Origin: an uncultured Flavobacterium sp.
Lineage (GTDB): Bacteria; Bacteroidota; Bacteroidia; Flavobacteriales; Flavobacteriaceae
Direction: 5' to 3'
Assembly: GCF_946479975.1 (NCBI RefSeq)
Contig: NZ_CAMLIX010000003.1
Coordinates: 4,854 to 68,853 of the forward strand
DNA length: 64,000 nucleotides
Part shown: one piece after another, positions 36,434-44,949 of the stretch
Position numbering within the stretch: the first letter of the stretch is position 1
Layout of the letters: each line of letters opens with the position of its first letter
Position numbers and translations under genes: made by a program
Notes under the pieces: generated by a model
The model's input: only the letters and a program-made list of their open reading frames with translations
What the model was told of the DNA's origin: nothing
The model's database searches: none

Positions 36434-37564
36434 ATGAATACTATTAAACCAAAAAGACATTACGAAATTCTCGACGGACTTCGTGGAGTGGCCGCTATTT
36501 TAGTTGTTGCTTTTCACATTTTTGAAGCTTTTTCGGGCGGAAATCGTTTTGTACAAATTATAAATCACGGTTATCTTGCTGTTGATTTCTTTTTCCTTTT
36601 ATCTGGATTTGTGGTTGCTTATGCCTACGACGATCGCTGGGGAAACATGACGCAATGGGAGTTTTACAAACGTCGTTTGATTCGTTTACAGCCAATGGTA
36701 ATCATGGGAATGATCATTGGTGCTATATTTTATTATTTTCAAGCTTCAGATATTTTATTTCCAATGATTGGAGGAATGGAAGTGTGGAAAGTCATTGTAA
36801 CAATGGTAATTGGATTTACTTTATTACCAATTCCGCCATCATTAGAAATCAGAGGCTGGGCAGAAATGCATCCTTTAAATGGTCCGGCATGGTCACTTTT
36901 TTTCGAATATATTGCAAATATCTTGTACGCCTTAATCTTTCGTAAATTTTCGACTAAAGTACTATCAGTTTTTGTATTGATATTTGCCGGACTGTTAATT
37001 AATTACACTGTTTTTGGACCAAAAGGAGATGTAATTGGCGGATGGTCTTTAAATCTGAGACAGCTTAATATTGGTTTTACCAGATTATTATTTCCATTTT
37101 TTGCTGGAGTTTTATTATGCCGTTTAGGAAAATTAATTCACGTAAAAAATGCTTTCTGGATCTGCAGTATTTTAATCACAATTGTTTTGGCTTTACCAAG
37201 ATTTGGAGATGAAAACAGTCTTTGGATGAATGGTATTTACGAATCAATTTGTATCATTTTCATCTTCCCGCTAATTGTTGCCATTGGGGCAGGAGGAGAG
37301 ATCAAAAATGAATTCTCGCTTAAAATCTGTAAAGCTTTGGGAGATATTTCGTATCCAATTTACATTACCCATTATCCATTAATTTATTGGTTTACAGCTT
37401 GGGTTGTAGATAATAAAGTTTCGATGGAAGAGGGATATTTGGAAGGAATCGGAGTTTTAATCGCTAGTATAATTATGGCATTTGTCTGCTTAAAATTATA
37501 CGATGAACCAGTTAGAAATTGGCTTGTAAAAAAGTTTCAGAATAAAAAGTCAGTAACTGCATAA
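36434..37564 (+). CDS. Acyltransferase family 3 membrane protein
   Basis: The 376-residue polytopic inner-membrane protein starts MNTIKPKRHYEILDGLRGVAAILV, the acyltransferase-3 signature, with the conserved HxxE-like residues in VAFHIFEAF and about ten hydrophobic helices. YPIYITHYPLIYW near the end is typical of the family. Members O-acetylate or succinylate glycans, lipids or antibiotics. I chose ATG 36434 over an upstream in-frame TTG (36389), which would add a polar leader. It follows the GH3 gene on the same strand with a weak terminator between, so partial co-transcription is possible. Confidence 0.9.
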   Translation: MNTIKPKRHYEILDGLRGVAAILVVAFHIFEAFSGGNRFVQIINHGYLAVDFFFLLSGFVVAYAYDDRWGNMTQWEFYKRRLIRLQPMVIMGMIIGAIFYYFQASDILFPMIGGMEVWKVIVTMVIGFTLLPIPPSLEIRGWAEMHPLNGPAWSLFFEYIANILYALIFRKFSTKVLSVFVLIFAGLLINYTVFGPKGDVIGGWSLNLRQLNIGFTRLLFPFFAGVLLCRLGKLIHVKNAFWICSILITIVLALPRFGDENSLWMNGIYESICIIFIFPLIVAIGAGGEIKNEFSLKICKALGDISYPIYITHYPLIYWFTAWVVDNKVSMEEGYLEGIGVLIASIIMAFVCLKLYDEPVRNWLVKKFQNKKSVTA

Positions 37565-37595
37565 AGATTTTTTTAGAGTTTGTAATTTTTGTTAG

Positions 37596-37642
37596 TTACA
37601 AATACGAAAAGGGATAAAACATTTTGTTTTATCCCTTTTTTA
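37596..37642. repeat. 47-bp direct repeat, copy 1 (terminator-like)
   Basis: The hairpin AAAAGGGATAAAAC and its complement with an ATTTTG loop ends in T6. The whole 47 bases are identical to the copy at 38215-38261, so the pair brackets the gene at 37672. This copy also works as the terminator of the acyltransferase gene. Confidence 0.9.
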
Positions 37643-37652
37643 CTTAGATTTG
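37623..37652 (+). promoter_or_regulatory. Promoter of the acidic orphan gene, starting inside the repeat
   Basis: TTTG at 37623-37626, in the hairpin loop, an 18-base spacer and TAGATTTG at 37645-37652 match the Bacteroidota promoter form; the -7 box ends 19 bases before the ATG at 37672. Confidence 0.6.
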
Positions 37653-37671
37653 ATTTCTAAAAATATAAGAA

Positions 37672-38187
37672 ATGTCACCAATTGATGAAACTCATAATCT
37701 GCCAATTTACATAAAAGCAGAACAAATTTTTCAGCTTACACAGGGAATTGTGCAGATTGTGCCACCTGAAAATGAATACCTGCAAGAAACAGTTGTTAGA
37801 TTTATGCTAGAAAATGCTATGACTATTCCCGTGAAAATTTCAGGAGCAGAAAGCGGTGATTTATATGATTTAAGAATGGAAAATGCGGCAATTATTCGAA
37901 AGGCAGCCAGAGAGTTATATGTTCAAGCTGGAAGTCTTCGCTTTGAAGATGGAATCAAGGATAAAGATTATATAGAGCTGCTTAGAAATACAATTGAAGA
38001 ATTTCGCTTTTTGTTTGTAGAATGGGTTGCTGGATTTGATCAATGGAATTATATTAAAGACAGCTGGGGACTATTTAATCCTCCTGGAGTTAATGCCCAT
38101 GATAAAGATCCTGATGAAAATATTCCGTTTGATCCAAAAGATTTTTTGGAATTTGATGATGATAATTATGACGATGATGAAGATTAA
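37672..38187 (+). CDS. Orphan hypothetical protein with acidic tail
   Basis: The 171-residue soluble protein is mostly helical and starts MSPIDETHNLPIYIKAEQIF. A patterned helical bundle (about 12-140) contains QIVPPENEYLQETVVRFMLENA and FLFVEWVAGFDQWNYIKDSWGLFNPPG. The tail, from about 140, is Pro/Asp-rich and ends in an acidic run (FDDDNYDDDED). I recognise no family or catalytic residues. It is isolated: a 47-bp repeat with a terminator hairpin lies on each side, and its own promoter starts within the first copy. This could mark an inserted single-gene module. Confidence 0.7.
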   Translation: MSPIDETHNLPIYIKAEQIFQLTQGIVQIVPPENEYLQETVVRFMLENAMTIPVKISGAESGDLYDLRMENAAIIRKAARELYVQAGSLRFEDGIKDKDYIELLRNTIEEFRFLFVEWVAGFDQWNYIKDSWGLFNPPGVNAHDKDPDENIPFDPKDFLEFDDDNYDDDED

Positions 38188-38214
38188 ATAGAAGGGAATA
38201 GTCTTTTTACCCAA

Positions 38215-38261
38215 TTACAAATACGAAAAGGGATAAAACATTTTGTTTTATCCCTTTTTTA
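38215..38261. repeat. 47-bp direct repeat, copy 2 (terminator-like)
   Basis: This copy is identical to 37596-37642 and ends the transcript of the orphan gene. Confidence 0.9.
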
Positions 38262-38314
38262 TTTTAGTATTCTAAAAACTTTGTCCCTCTGCCTCTTTGA
38301 ACCTTAAAAAAACC

Positions 38315-39421
38315 TTATTCCAAAACCAATTGCCCTAAAGCTTCTTTACTAAAACCTTTCAATTGATCTGTTTTTCCTGCTTTGATTTTAGCAACCCAAT
38401 TTGGATCAGATAAAAGAGGTCTTCCAACAGCAACTAAATCAAAATCGCCTCTGTCGAAACGTCTGTTTAATTCCTCTAATGAAGTTGGTTCAGAACTTTC
38501 TCCTGCAAATGCACCAAAGAAATCACCAGAAAGTCCAACAGAACCAACTGTAATTGTTGGCGCTCCAGTTACTTTTTTAGCCCATCCTGCAAAGTTCAAA
38601 TCAGAACCTTCAAATTCTGGTTCCCAGAAACGACGTTGTGAAGCGTGAATAATATCAACACCAGCATCAACAAGAGGCGTAAGCCAAGCTTCTAATTCCT
38701 GCGGATTTTTAGCCAGTTTATAGTTATAGTCAGAAGGTTTGAATTGAGAAAAACGCATAATTACAGCGAAATCATTCCCAACTTGTTTTCTAATTTCTTT
38801 TACAACTTCAATAGCAAAACGATTACGTTCTGGAAGTGTTTTTCCTCCGTAAATATCTTCACGTAAATTGGTTTCGGCATTAAAAAATTGATCAATTAAA
38901 TAACCGTGTGCACCGTGAATTTCGATAGTATCAAAACCTAATCTTTTAGCATCAGCGGCAGCTTTACCAAAAGCTAGAATAGTATCTTCAATATCTTTTT
39001 CAGACATGGCAACACCATTTCTAAAATCAGGACGGTTTAATCCAGACGGACCTTCAAATGGAACAGGCGGAACCCATCCAGAATGGTGGTTGTCCATAAT
39101 TCCCATGTGCCAGATTTGTGGCCCCATTGCACCGCCAGCAGCGTGAACTTCGTCAATCACTTTTTTCCATCCGTTTAAAGCTAAATCTCCGTGAAAATGC
39201 GGCACATTCGCATCATTAGATGATGAAGGTCTGTCAATTACAGTTCCTTCAGATAATATTAAACCAACTTCGCCTTCAGCTCTTTTTTGGTAGTAAGCTG
39301 CGACTTCATCAGTTGGAACTCCGTTAGGAGAAAAAGAGCGCGTCATTGGCGCCATTACGATTCGGTTTTTCAGATTTAACGTTTTTAAGTTAAATGGAGA
39401 AAACAGGTTGTTTGTACTCAT
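38315..39421 (-). CDS. Old Yellow Enzyme-family alkene reductase
   Basis: The 368-residue cytoplasmic FMN enzyme reduces activated C=C bonds with NAD(P)H and is often induced by electrophiles. The TIM-barrel pattern is clear: NLKNRIVMAPMTRSF at the start, the substrate/FMN region GFDTIEIHGAHGYLIDQFFN (about 175), FAVIMRFSQF, and the C-terminal GDFDLVAVGRPLLSDPNW. It lies 7 bases behind an ArsR-type regulator gene in the same orientation, so the two form an operon. Related enzymes are called NemA or xenobiotic reductase, but the substrate is unknown. Confidence 0.93.
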   Translation of the reverse strand: MSTNNLFSPFNLKTLNLKNRIVMAPMTRSFSPNGVPTDEVAAYYQKRAEGEVGLILSEGTVIDRPSSSNDANVPHFHGDLALNGWKKVIDEVHAAGGAMGPQIWHMGIMDNHHSGWVPPVPFEGPSGLNRPDFRNGVAMSEKDIEDTILAFGKAAADAKRLGFDTIEIHGAHGYLIDQFFNAETNLREDIYGGKTLPERNRFAIEVVKEIRKQVGNDFAVIMRFSQFKPSDYNYKLAKNPQELEAWLTPLVDAGVDIIHASQRRFWEPEFEGSDLNFAGWAKKVTGAPTITVGSVGLSGDFFGAFAGESSEPTSLEELNRRFDRGDFDLVAVGRPLLSDPNWVAKIKAGKTDQLKGFSKEALGQLVLE

Positions 39422-39428
39422 AGTAATT

Positions 39429-39731
39429 TTACAAATTAGATTGAATTAATTTACTGAGTGCTTCAAAGGCACCTTCGTTACGTTTATAATAAGTCCATTG
39501 TCCAACACGTTTGGCTTCGATAAAACCAGCGCGTTGTAAAATAGACAGGTATTCGGATACTGTAGATTGTGTCAAACCAGCCTTCGCCTGAATCTGTCCA
39601 ACACACACACCATGCTCAAATCCTGCATGTTCAAGCTGTCCCGGAAAGTTAATTTCGGGTTCTTTTAGCCATTCCAGCATTTGCAATCTGGATTTATTAG
39701 ATAATGCTTTAAAGATTTCTATATTTTCCAT
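39429..39731 (-). CDS. ArsR-family repressor
   Basis: The 100 residues show a winged helix (KALSNKSRLQMLEWL and AGLTQSTVSEYLSILQRAGFIEAKRVGQWTYYKRN). Only one Cys is present (Cys43 in EHGVCVGQIQ), so it lacks the metal-binding pairs of ArsR and SmtB and may instead sense electrophiles through this thiol (inference). It is the first gene of an operon with an Old Yellow Enzyme, whose substrates are electrophiles. A 22-bp inverted repeat (39740-39761) overlaps its promoter and is a good candidate operator. Confidence 0.93.
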   Translation of the reverse strand: MENIEIFKALSNKSRLQMLEWLKEPEINFPGQLEHAGFEHGVCVGQIQAKAGLTQSTVSEYLSILQRAGFIEAKRVGQWTYYKRNEGAFEALSKLIQSNL

Positions 39732-39735
39732 AGCG

Positions 39736-39743
39736 CAAATATA
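39736..39743 (-). promoter_or_regulatory. -7 box of arsR, very close to the ATG
   Basis: The minus strand reads TATATTTG, matching TAnnTTTG. It ends just 4 bases upstream of the arsR start codon at 39731, so transcription would begin at or near the ATG. Confidence 0.6.
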
Positions 39744-39761
39744 TCGACTTTTCCCGATATA
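39740..39761. promoter_or_regulatory. Probable ArsR operator
   Basis: The palindrome TATATCG-N8-CGATATA (22 bp) overlaps the -7 box of the regulator. ArsR/SmtB proteins bind such ATAT-ended imperfect palindromes, so autoregulation is expected. Confidence 0.75.
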
Positions 39762-40032
39762 CCAATTAAGCTGAAAATATTTAGGATAATTTTGTGATTG
39801 GGGAGGACAAATTTTGAATTGAAACGAGATTTCAGTAAAGAAAATTTATATTTGTTTTAGAATAATCTCAATTATAAATTTTAGATTGTTTTGTCATCTT
39901 GAGGATCGAAAGATCGCACTAGTAGCTCGACAAAGATTGGAGAATTACTTTGAGAATTTCGTGTGAGATCCTTCGTTCCTCAGGATGACAAAAAGAACAT
40001 TGAGATAATAACCCCCAAATCATAACTTAATC
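39762..40032. repeat. Imperfect inverted repeat of the TTGTCAT-C-TGAGG family
   Basis: Arms at 39890-39919 and 39961-39993 pair imperfectly (TTGTCATCTTGAGGATCGAA against TTCGTTCCTCAGGATGACAA). They belong to the family seen as a perfect 30-bp pair at 61831-61934. The remainder of the gap holds only the start region of the tlpA-like gene. Confidence 0.7.
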
Positions 40033-40527
40033 ATGAAAAAAACTTTACTTCTCACAGCATTTTTATGTTGTTTCATAACAAACACAAAAGCACAAGTTAT
40101 CGGCTTAGACGTTGGTGACATTGCACCAGAAATTGATCTTCCCGATACAAAAGGAGAAAAAATAGCACTTTCTTCTTTAAGAGGAACTTTGGTGTTAGTT
40201 GATTTTTGGGCTTCTTGGTGCGGACCGTGTATTAAAGAACAGCCATTATTACTGAAATTACATGCTACTTATCCAGACAAATTGTCGATTTACGGAGTTT
40301 CGATGGATACCAAAAAACCAATGTGGACAGGAGCAATCGCAAAAGGAAAATTACCGTGGACAAACGTCAGTGATTTAAAATACTGGCAGTCACCAGCAGT
40401 TGCCGATTATATGCTGCAATCTGTTCCGCTAAATTTTTTACTAGATAAAAACGGAATCATCTTGGCAAAAAATATTCATGGAAAGGCGTTAGAAGATAAA
40501 ATAAAAGAACTTTTAGAAGCAAAATAA
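40033..40527 (+). CDS. TlpA-type secreted thioredoxin
   Basis: The 164 residues comprise a signal peptide (MKKTLLLTAFLCCFITNTKAQ) and a TlpA/ResA domain with the redox pair Cys63/Cys66 (DFWASWCGPCIKEQ), an APEIDLPDTKGEKIALSSLRG start and a cis-Pro in QSVPLNFLLDKNG. It is a periplasmic disulphide reductase of the AhpC/TSA-like group. No cytochrome maturation genes lie nearby. It ends in a Lys/Leu helix, and a long word-like hairpin element follows. Confidence 0.9.
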   Translation: MKKTLLLTAFLCCFITNTKAQVIGLDVGDIAPEIDLPDTKGEKIALSSLRGTLVLVDFWASWCGPCIKEQPLLLKLHATYPDKLSIYGVSMDTKKPMWTGAIAKGKLPWTNVSDLKYWQSPAVADYMLQSVPLNFLLDKNGIILAKNIHGKALEDKIKELLEAK

Positions 40528-40535
40528 TTTTTTTT

Positions 40536-40705
40536 AACCGCAAAGAGCTCAAAGATTTTTATCTAAGATTACCTAAATAAAAAGGCAAAGTTCGCAAAGC
40601 TTTGCATAAAGCTTTGCGAACTCTTATAAATCTAAAAAAAAATCTTTGCGCTCTCTGCGTAAATTCTTAGCGTCCTTTGCGTAAATCTTTGCGCTCTTTG
40701 CGGTT
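40536..40705. repeat. Long word-like hairpin (ccgcaaagagctcaaag ... ctttgcgctctttgcgg)
   Basis: Outer arms AACCGCAAAGAG and CTCTTTGCGGTT are complementary, and a perfect inner inverted repeat, TTCGCAAAGCTTTGC with its complement, lies at 40591-40620. The degenerate words return at 44180, 44800 and 55090. Confidence 0.65.
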
Positions 40706-40753
40706 TAAAAAAAAGTACAATCACGAAGATCAGACTTTTAATTTTTAATTCTT

Positions 40754-41134
40754 TTAAAACTCTTTAATAACTTTCTTAACACCTCCAAAACTCGTTCTCA
40801 ACATTTCTCTAATCTGAAACTGGGTTTTGTTTCCCGAGGCACTTTTCCAATCTTTGAGATCAAAAATATGAATTTGATCTGCGTATGGATTCGTTAAAAA
40901 TGAAATTCGCGAAATTGCATATTTATAGTATTTCAGCTCTTGAGACACATGTCGATTTGGAACCACAATTAATATGTTTTCCCATTTCAAAAAGTCTTTC
41001 GGAACATCATTTCTTTCTGTTAATCCTAAAGATTCAAAAAAAGCCGTAATCTTCTGATCATTAAGTTCGTTAATCTTATGATCGAGGGTTTTGAATTTAC
41101 TTTGGAGTCTATTTTCGTTTATAATAGTACTCAT
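40754..41134 (-). CDS. Hypothetical protein, 126 aa
   Basis: A small soluble protein with charged N-terminal helices (MSTIINENRLQSKFKTLDHKINELNDQK) followed by an alpha/beta segment (ENILIVVPNRHVSQELKYYKYAISRISF and DQIHIFDLKDWKSASGNKTQF). It has no signal peptide, membrane span or known motif. It stands alone between the thioredoxin and beta-galactosidase genes on the opposite strand. I do not recognise the family. Confidence 0.65.
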   Translation of the reverse strand: MSTIINENRLQSKFKTLDHKINELNDQKITAFFESLGLTERNDVPKDFLKWENILIVVPNRHVSQELKYYKYAISRISFLTNPYADQIHIFDLKDWKSASGNKTQFQIREMLRTSFGGVKKVIKEF

Positions 41135-41346
41135 AATTTTCTTCGCTTTTTAATGATTTAAAAATAAAGTTACATCAAAAGAAAATAATTTTTGAATTTG
41201 AAGCCATTAGATTCATTCTAAATTTTAAAAGGTATTTTAGAACTTTAGCTATTAATGAGTTATCATCTTTTGATAAAATACTATCGAAATTCTTTCTTTA
41301 AATGCCTTATTTTTATCGCTATTTGATTTACTAACAAACCACACTT

Positions 41347-44169
41347 ATGAAAACCACCTTCGTTCAAAGAATAATTATGTCTTTTTTTCTCCTGTTTTTA
41401 TTTCAGGTTTTTGCTCAAAATAAATCGGATAGAGAGTTGATTTTAATTGATAAAGATTGGAAGTTTTCATTCGGGCATTTGTACGATACCAAAAAAGATT
41501 TCGGTCATGCCGAAGGTTATTTTTCTTACTTAACCAAAACAGGATTTGGCGACGGACCAGCCGCAAAAGACTTTGATGATCGTGCTTGGAGAAAACTTGA
41601 TTTACCGCACGATTGGATTGTCGAACAGCCTTTTAGCGAAAGCGCCAGTTTCAGTCACGGATTTAAAGCTGCAGGGAAAAATTTTCCAGAAAAAAGCATA
41701 GGGTGGTACAGAAAGAAGATCACTATTCCGAATGAGGATTTAGGCAAAATTATTTCTCTAAAATTTGATGGTGTTTTTAGAAATTCAAAAGTCTTTTTTA
41801 ACGGATTTTATTTAGGAACGCAAGAAAGTGGTTATAATGGTTTTGAGTATGATGTTTCTGCGTACGTTAATTATGGCGGAGAAAACACAATCGTTGTCCG
41901 CGTTGACGCCTCGATGGAAGAAGGCTGGTTTTACGAAGGCGCTGGAATTTACAGACACGTTTATTTACAGAAAACAAATCCGATTCACGTTGTACAAAAT
42001 GGAACTTATGTGACTTCAGAATTAGCAGGAAATGATGCAGTTGTGACGGCTGATGTAAAAATTAAAAACAACGGAAAATTTAAAGGTTCGATTGAAGTCG
42101 TTCAAACCATTTTAGATAATAAAAACAAACAAGTTGCAATTTCTTCTGAAAATATCTTAGCTCCAGAATTTTATCAAACTTTAAATTACAGTTCAAAATT
42201 ACGTGTAGAAAATTCGCTTTTGTGGGATCTTGATTCGCCGAATTTGTATCAGTTAATTACAGAAATTAAAAGCGAAGGAAAAATAATTGACAGTTATAAA
42301 ACTTCTTTCGGAATTAGAACAATTGAATTTAATCCGGAGCAAGGTTTTTTCCTTAACGGAAAATCGGTAAAACTAAAAGGCACAAATAATCATCAGGATC
42401 ACGCCGGAATTGGAACGGCGCTTCCAGATGAAATTCAGTATTACAGAATTCAAAAACTGAAAGAAATGGGTTCGAATGCGTATCGCTGTTCGCATCATCC
42501 GCCAACGCCTGAATTGTTAGACGCTTGCGATAAATTAGGAATGTTAGTCATTGATGAAACCCGTTTAATGGGAATTAACGATTATCATTTGAACGATTTA
42601 CAGCGAATAATAGAACGTGATCGTAACCATCCAAGTATTTTCTGCTGGTCGGTTGGAAATGAAGAATGGCAGATCGAAGGCGGAATCGTTGGCGAAAGAA
42701 TTACGAATATTATGCAGGATTTCAGCAAAAGCATCGATCCAACAAGACCTGTAACCGTAGGAATCAGCAGCGGATTTAAAAGTGGGATTTCTAATGTTGT
42801 AGAAATTATGGGCTATAATTATCTTGGTAATGGCGATATTGATGCACACAGAAATCAGTTCAAACAACAACCAGGAATGGGAACAGAAGAAGGTTCGACA
42901 TTTGCAACACGCGGCATTTATTTTACAGATGATGCTAAACATTACCAAAGTGCCTACGATAAAAAACCGAGACCAACTTTTTACAGCATTGAAGAAGGCT
43001 GGAAATTCTATGCAGAACGACCTTATTTGGCAGGAATGTTTATCTGGACAGGATTTGATTACCGTGGCGAACCAACACCTTATGGCTGGCCGTCTGTAAC
43101 TTCCTATTTCGGAATGATGGATGTCTGCGGTTTCCCGAAAGACAATGTTTTTTATCTAAAATCTTGTTGGGGAAAAGAACCTGTTTTGCACCTATTGCCA
43201 CATTGGAATTGGAGCGGAATGGAAGGCAAACAAATCGACGTTTGGGCGTATTCAAATTGTGATGAAGTAGAACTTTTCTTGAACAAAAAAAGTTTAGGAA
43301 AAAAGAAAATGCAACAAAATGGACATTTAGAATGGAAAGTAAATTACGTTCCAGGAACTTTAGAAGCCGTTGGATATAAAAATGGAAAAAAAGTACTTTC
43401 TGATATTCAAAAAACAACTGAAAAAGCAGAAAACATAAAATTGTCATTAGATAAAGAAAATGTCTTGAAAGGAAATGTGTCTGTCGTAACCGTTGAAACT
43501 ACTGATAAAAATGGTTTACACGTTCCAACGGCAAATGACGAAATTTTATTTTCTATAAAAGGAGGAAAAATTTTAGGAGTTGGAAATGGCGATCCAACTT
43601 CGTTAGAAAGTGATCAGTTTATTGATGACATTGCGTTGGTTGCTATAAGTAATTTTAAGGAGCAGAAAGGAACTGAATCAACTCTGCCTCAGCAATTATC
43701 AAATTATTCAGAAAAAGATTGGACAGAAGCCTTTAAAGATCGAGATTACAAAAAACAAGCGCCATCGTATATTTATAAAGGGGATTTTGAATTAAAAAAT
43801 AATTCGGCTTCAAATGTGGTGAGTTTCTTTTACAAGAAAATAGGAGTAGAAACCGTAGTTTTTGTTAATGGAAATAAAGTAAATCCAAGTGCAGAAGATC
43901 ATCAAAAATATATTCTAAATACATCAATTTTAAAACAAGGAAAAAACACGATTTACATTGCCACAACACCATTACAAAAAATAAAAGATTGGGATGTTAT
44001 GAATACAGATCCCGGAATTATTCAAGTTATAACACCGGCAAAACCTTGGAGAAGAAAGCTTTTTAATGGTTATGCGCAGATTATTATTCAAAAAGAGGAT
44101 AATGCGAAAGAAGTTGTTTTATCAGCTTCTGCGAAAGGATTGAAAAGTGGTGGAATTTTGGTTAAGTAG
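41347..44169 (+). CDS. Glycoside hydrolase family 2 beta-galactosidase-like enzyme
   Basis: The 940-residue exported enzyme has a signal peptide (cleavage near VFAQN). Domains in order are GH2 sugar-binding jelly roll (about 45-215), Ig-like (about 215-320), TIM barrel (about 320-620) with acid/base Glu439 (SVGNEEW) and a likely nucleophile Glu514 (GTEEGS), and a DUF4982-like and Ig-like C-terminal part. FIWTGFDYRGEPTPYGWP is the conserved barrel end of Bacteroidota beta-galactosidases. Near the C-terminus a carbohydrate-binding-like beta domain precedes the end. Substrate is a galactoside by family; exact linkage is unknown. Confidence 0.92.
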   Translation: MKTTFVQRIIMSFFLLFLFQVFAQNKSDRELILIDKDWKFSFGHLYDTKKDFGHAEGYFSYLTKTGFGDGPAAKDFDDRAWRKLDLPHDWIVEQPFSESASFSHGFKAAGKNFPEKSIGWYRKKITIPNEDLGKIISLKFDGVFRNSKVFFNGFYLGTQESGYNGFEYDVSAYVNYGGENTIVVRVDASMEEGWFYEGAGIYRHVYLQKTNPIHVVQNGTYVTSELAGNDAVVTADVKIKNNGKFKGSIEVVQTILDNKNKQVAISSENILAPEFYQTLNYSSKLRVENSLLWDLDSPNLYQLITEIKSEGKIIDSYKTSFGIRTIEFNPEQGFFLNGKSVKLKGTNNHQDHAGIGTALPDEIQYYRIQKLKEMGSNAYRCSHHPPTPELLDACDKLGMLVIDETRLMGINDYHLNDLQRIIERDRNHPSIFCWSVGNEEWQIEGGIVGERITNIMQDFSKSIDPTRPVTVGISSGFKSGISNVVEIMGYNYLGNGDIDAHRNQFKQQPGMGTEEGSTFATRGIYFTDDAKHYQSAYDKKPRPTFYSIEEGWKFYAERPYLAGMFIWTGFDYRGEPTPYGWPSVTSYFGMMDVCGFPKDNVFYLKSCWGKEPVLHLLPHWNWSGMEGKQIDVWAYSNCDEVELFLNKKSLGKKKMQQNGHLEWKVNYVPGTLEAVGYKNGKKVLSDIQKTTEKAENIKLSLDKENVLKGNVSVVTVETTDKNGLHVPTANDEILFSIKGGKILGVGNGDPTSLESDQFIDDIALVAISNFKEQKGTESTLPQQLSNYSEKDWTEAFKDRDYKKQAPSYIYKGDFELKNNSASNVVSFFYKKIGVETVVFVNGNKVNPSAEDHQKYILNTSILKQGKNTIYIATTPLQKIKDWDVMNTDPGIIQVITPAKPWRRKLFNGYAQIIIQKEDNAKEVVLSASAKGLKSGGILVK

Positions 44170-44220
44170 TTTTTTTTAACCGCAAAGCGCAAAGAATTAC
44201 GCAAGGTTCGCAAGATTTTG

Positions 44221-44512
44221 TGAATTGCGTCCAGCTTTAGCTGGATGTAAAAAATAGTGGTAAGCGAGAAAGGCTTTAGCCAAACTAATAAATGTTTGGC
44301 TAAAGCCTCTTTCGTGTCTAAATAATAAACCTCCAATTAAAATTGGAGGCAATTCAAAAAAGAATACTTTCCATATGCTATTTTCAGCTAATTTAATCGA
44401 CACAGATTTGTCCTCCTGAGCGAAGTCGAAGGACACGCAAGTAACTCCACATGCAATATAATTTGAGCATATCCTTCGACTTCGCTCAGGAAGACAAAAA
44501 ATGAGAAAAAAA
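44221..44512. repeat. Composite repeat block, copy 1
   Basis: The block contains, in order, hairpins GTCCAGCTTTAGCTGGAT, AGGCTTTAGCCAAAC with GTTTGGCTAAAGCCT, CCTCCAATTAAAATTGGAGG, and a 27-bp inverted repeat (44407-44433 and 44472-44498) of the CTGAGCGAAGTCGAAGGA type. A second copy starts 292 bases later. No ORF is credible in the 780-base gap after the GH2 gene. Confidence 0.8.
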
Positions 44513-44798
44513 TGAATTGCGTCCAGCTTTAGCTGGATGTAAACAATAGTAATAAACAATACAGGCTTTAGACAAACTATTCGCAGTTAGGCTAAAGCCT
44601 CTTCTTATCTTAATTCTTTAAACCTCCAGTTAAAACTGGAGGCAATTCAAAAAAGAATACTGTCATATGCTATTTTTAGCTAATTTAATCGACACAGATT
44701 TGTCCTCCTGAGCGAAGTCGAAGGACACGTAAGTAACTCCACATGCAATATAATTTGAGCATATCCTTCGACTTCGCTCAGGAAGACAAAAAAGAGAA
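44513..44798. repeat. Composite repeat block, copy 2
   Basis: The same order of hairpins as copy 1 is kept. The second halves (from 44641 and from 44350) are almost identical, whereas the first halves differ more. The CTGAGCGAAGTCGAAGGA inverted repeat is at 44699-44725 and 44764-44790. Confidence 0.8.
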
Positions 44799-44949
44799 TA
44801 AAACTTTGCGCCTTAGCGACTTTGCGAGCATCTTTTCTCTCAAACAAAAAACTTAGCGAACTTTGCGAAAAATCTTTACGCTCTTTGCCGTTAAAATCAA
44901 AACAAAAAAATAACAAAAGAATAATGTTTGATTTTCATAACTTTGCAGG
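44799..44949. other. Word-like repeat and promoter region of the AraC gene
   Basis: It contains ttagcgactttgcgag and gaactttgcgaaaaatctttacgctctttgccg words that complement the accgcaaagcgcaaagaa words at 44179-44197, so the pair could enclose the two composite blocks. TAACTTTG at 44938-44945 follows. Confidence 0.5.
44938..44945 (+). promoter_or_regulatory. -7 box of the AraC gene, close to its ATG
   Basis: TAACTTTG matches TAnnTTTG and ends 4 bases before the ATG at 44950. Either the transcript is nearly leaderless or translation starts at the in-frame ATG at 45001. Confidence 0.55.

Noticed and set aside
44088..44916. Minus-strand ORFs in the repeat block after the GH2 gene
   Set aside because: They run through palindromic repeats in both copies and encode low-complexity products without known motifs.
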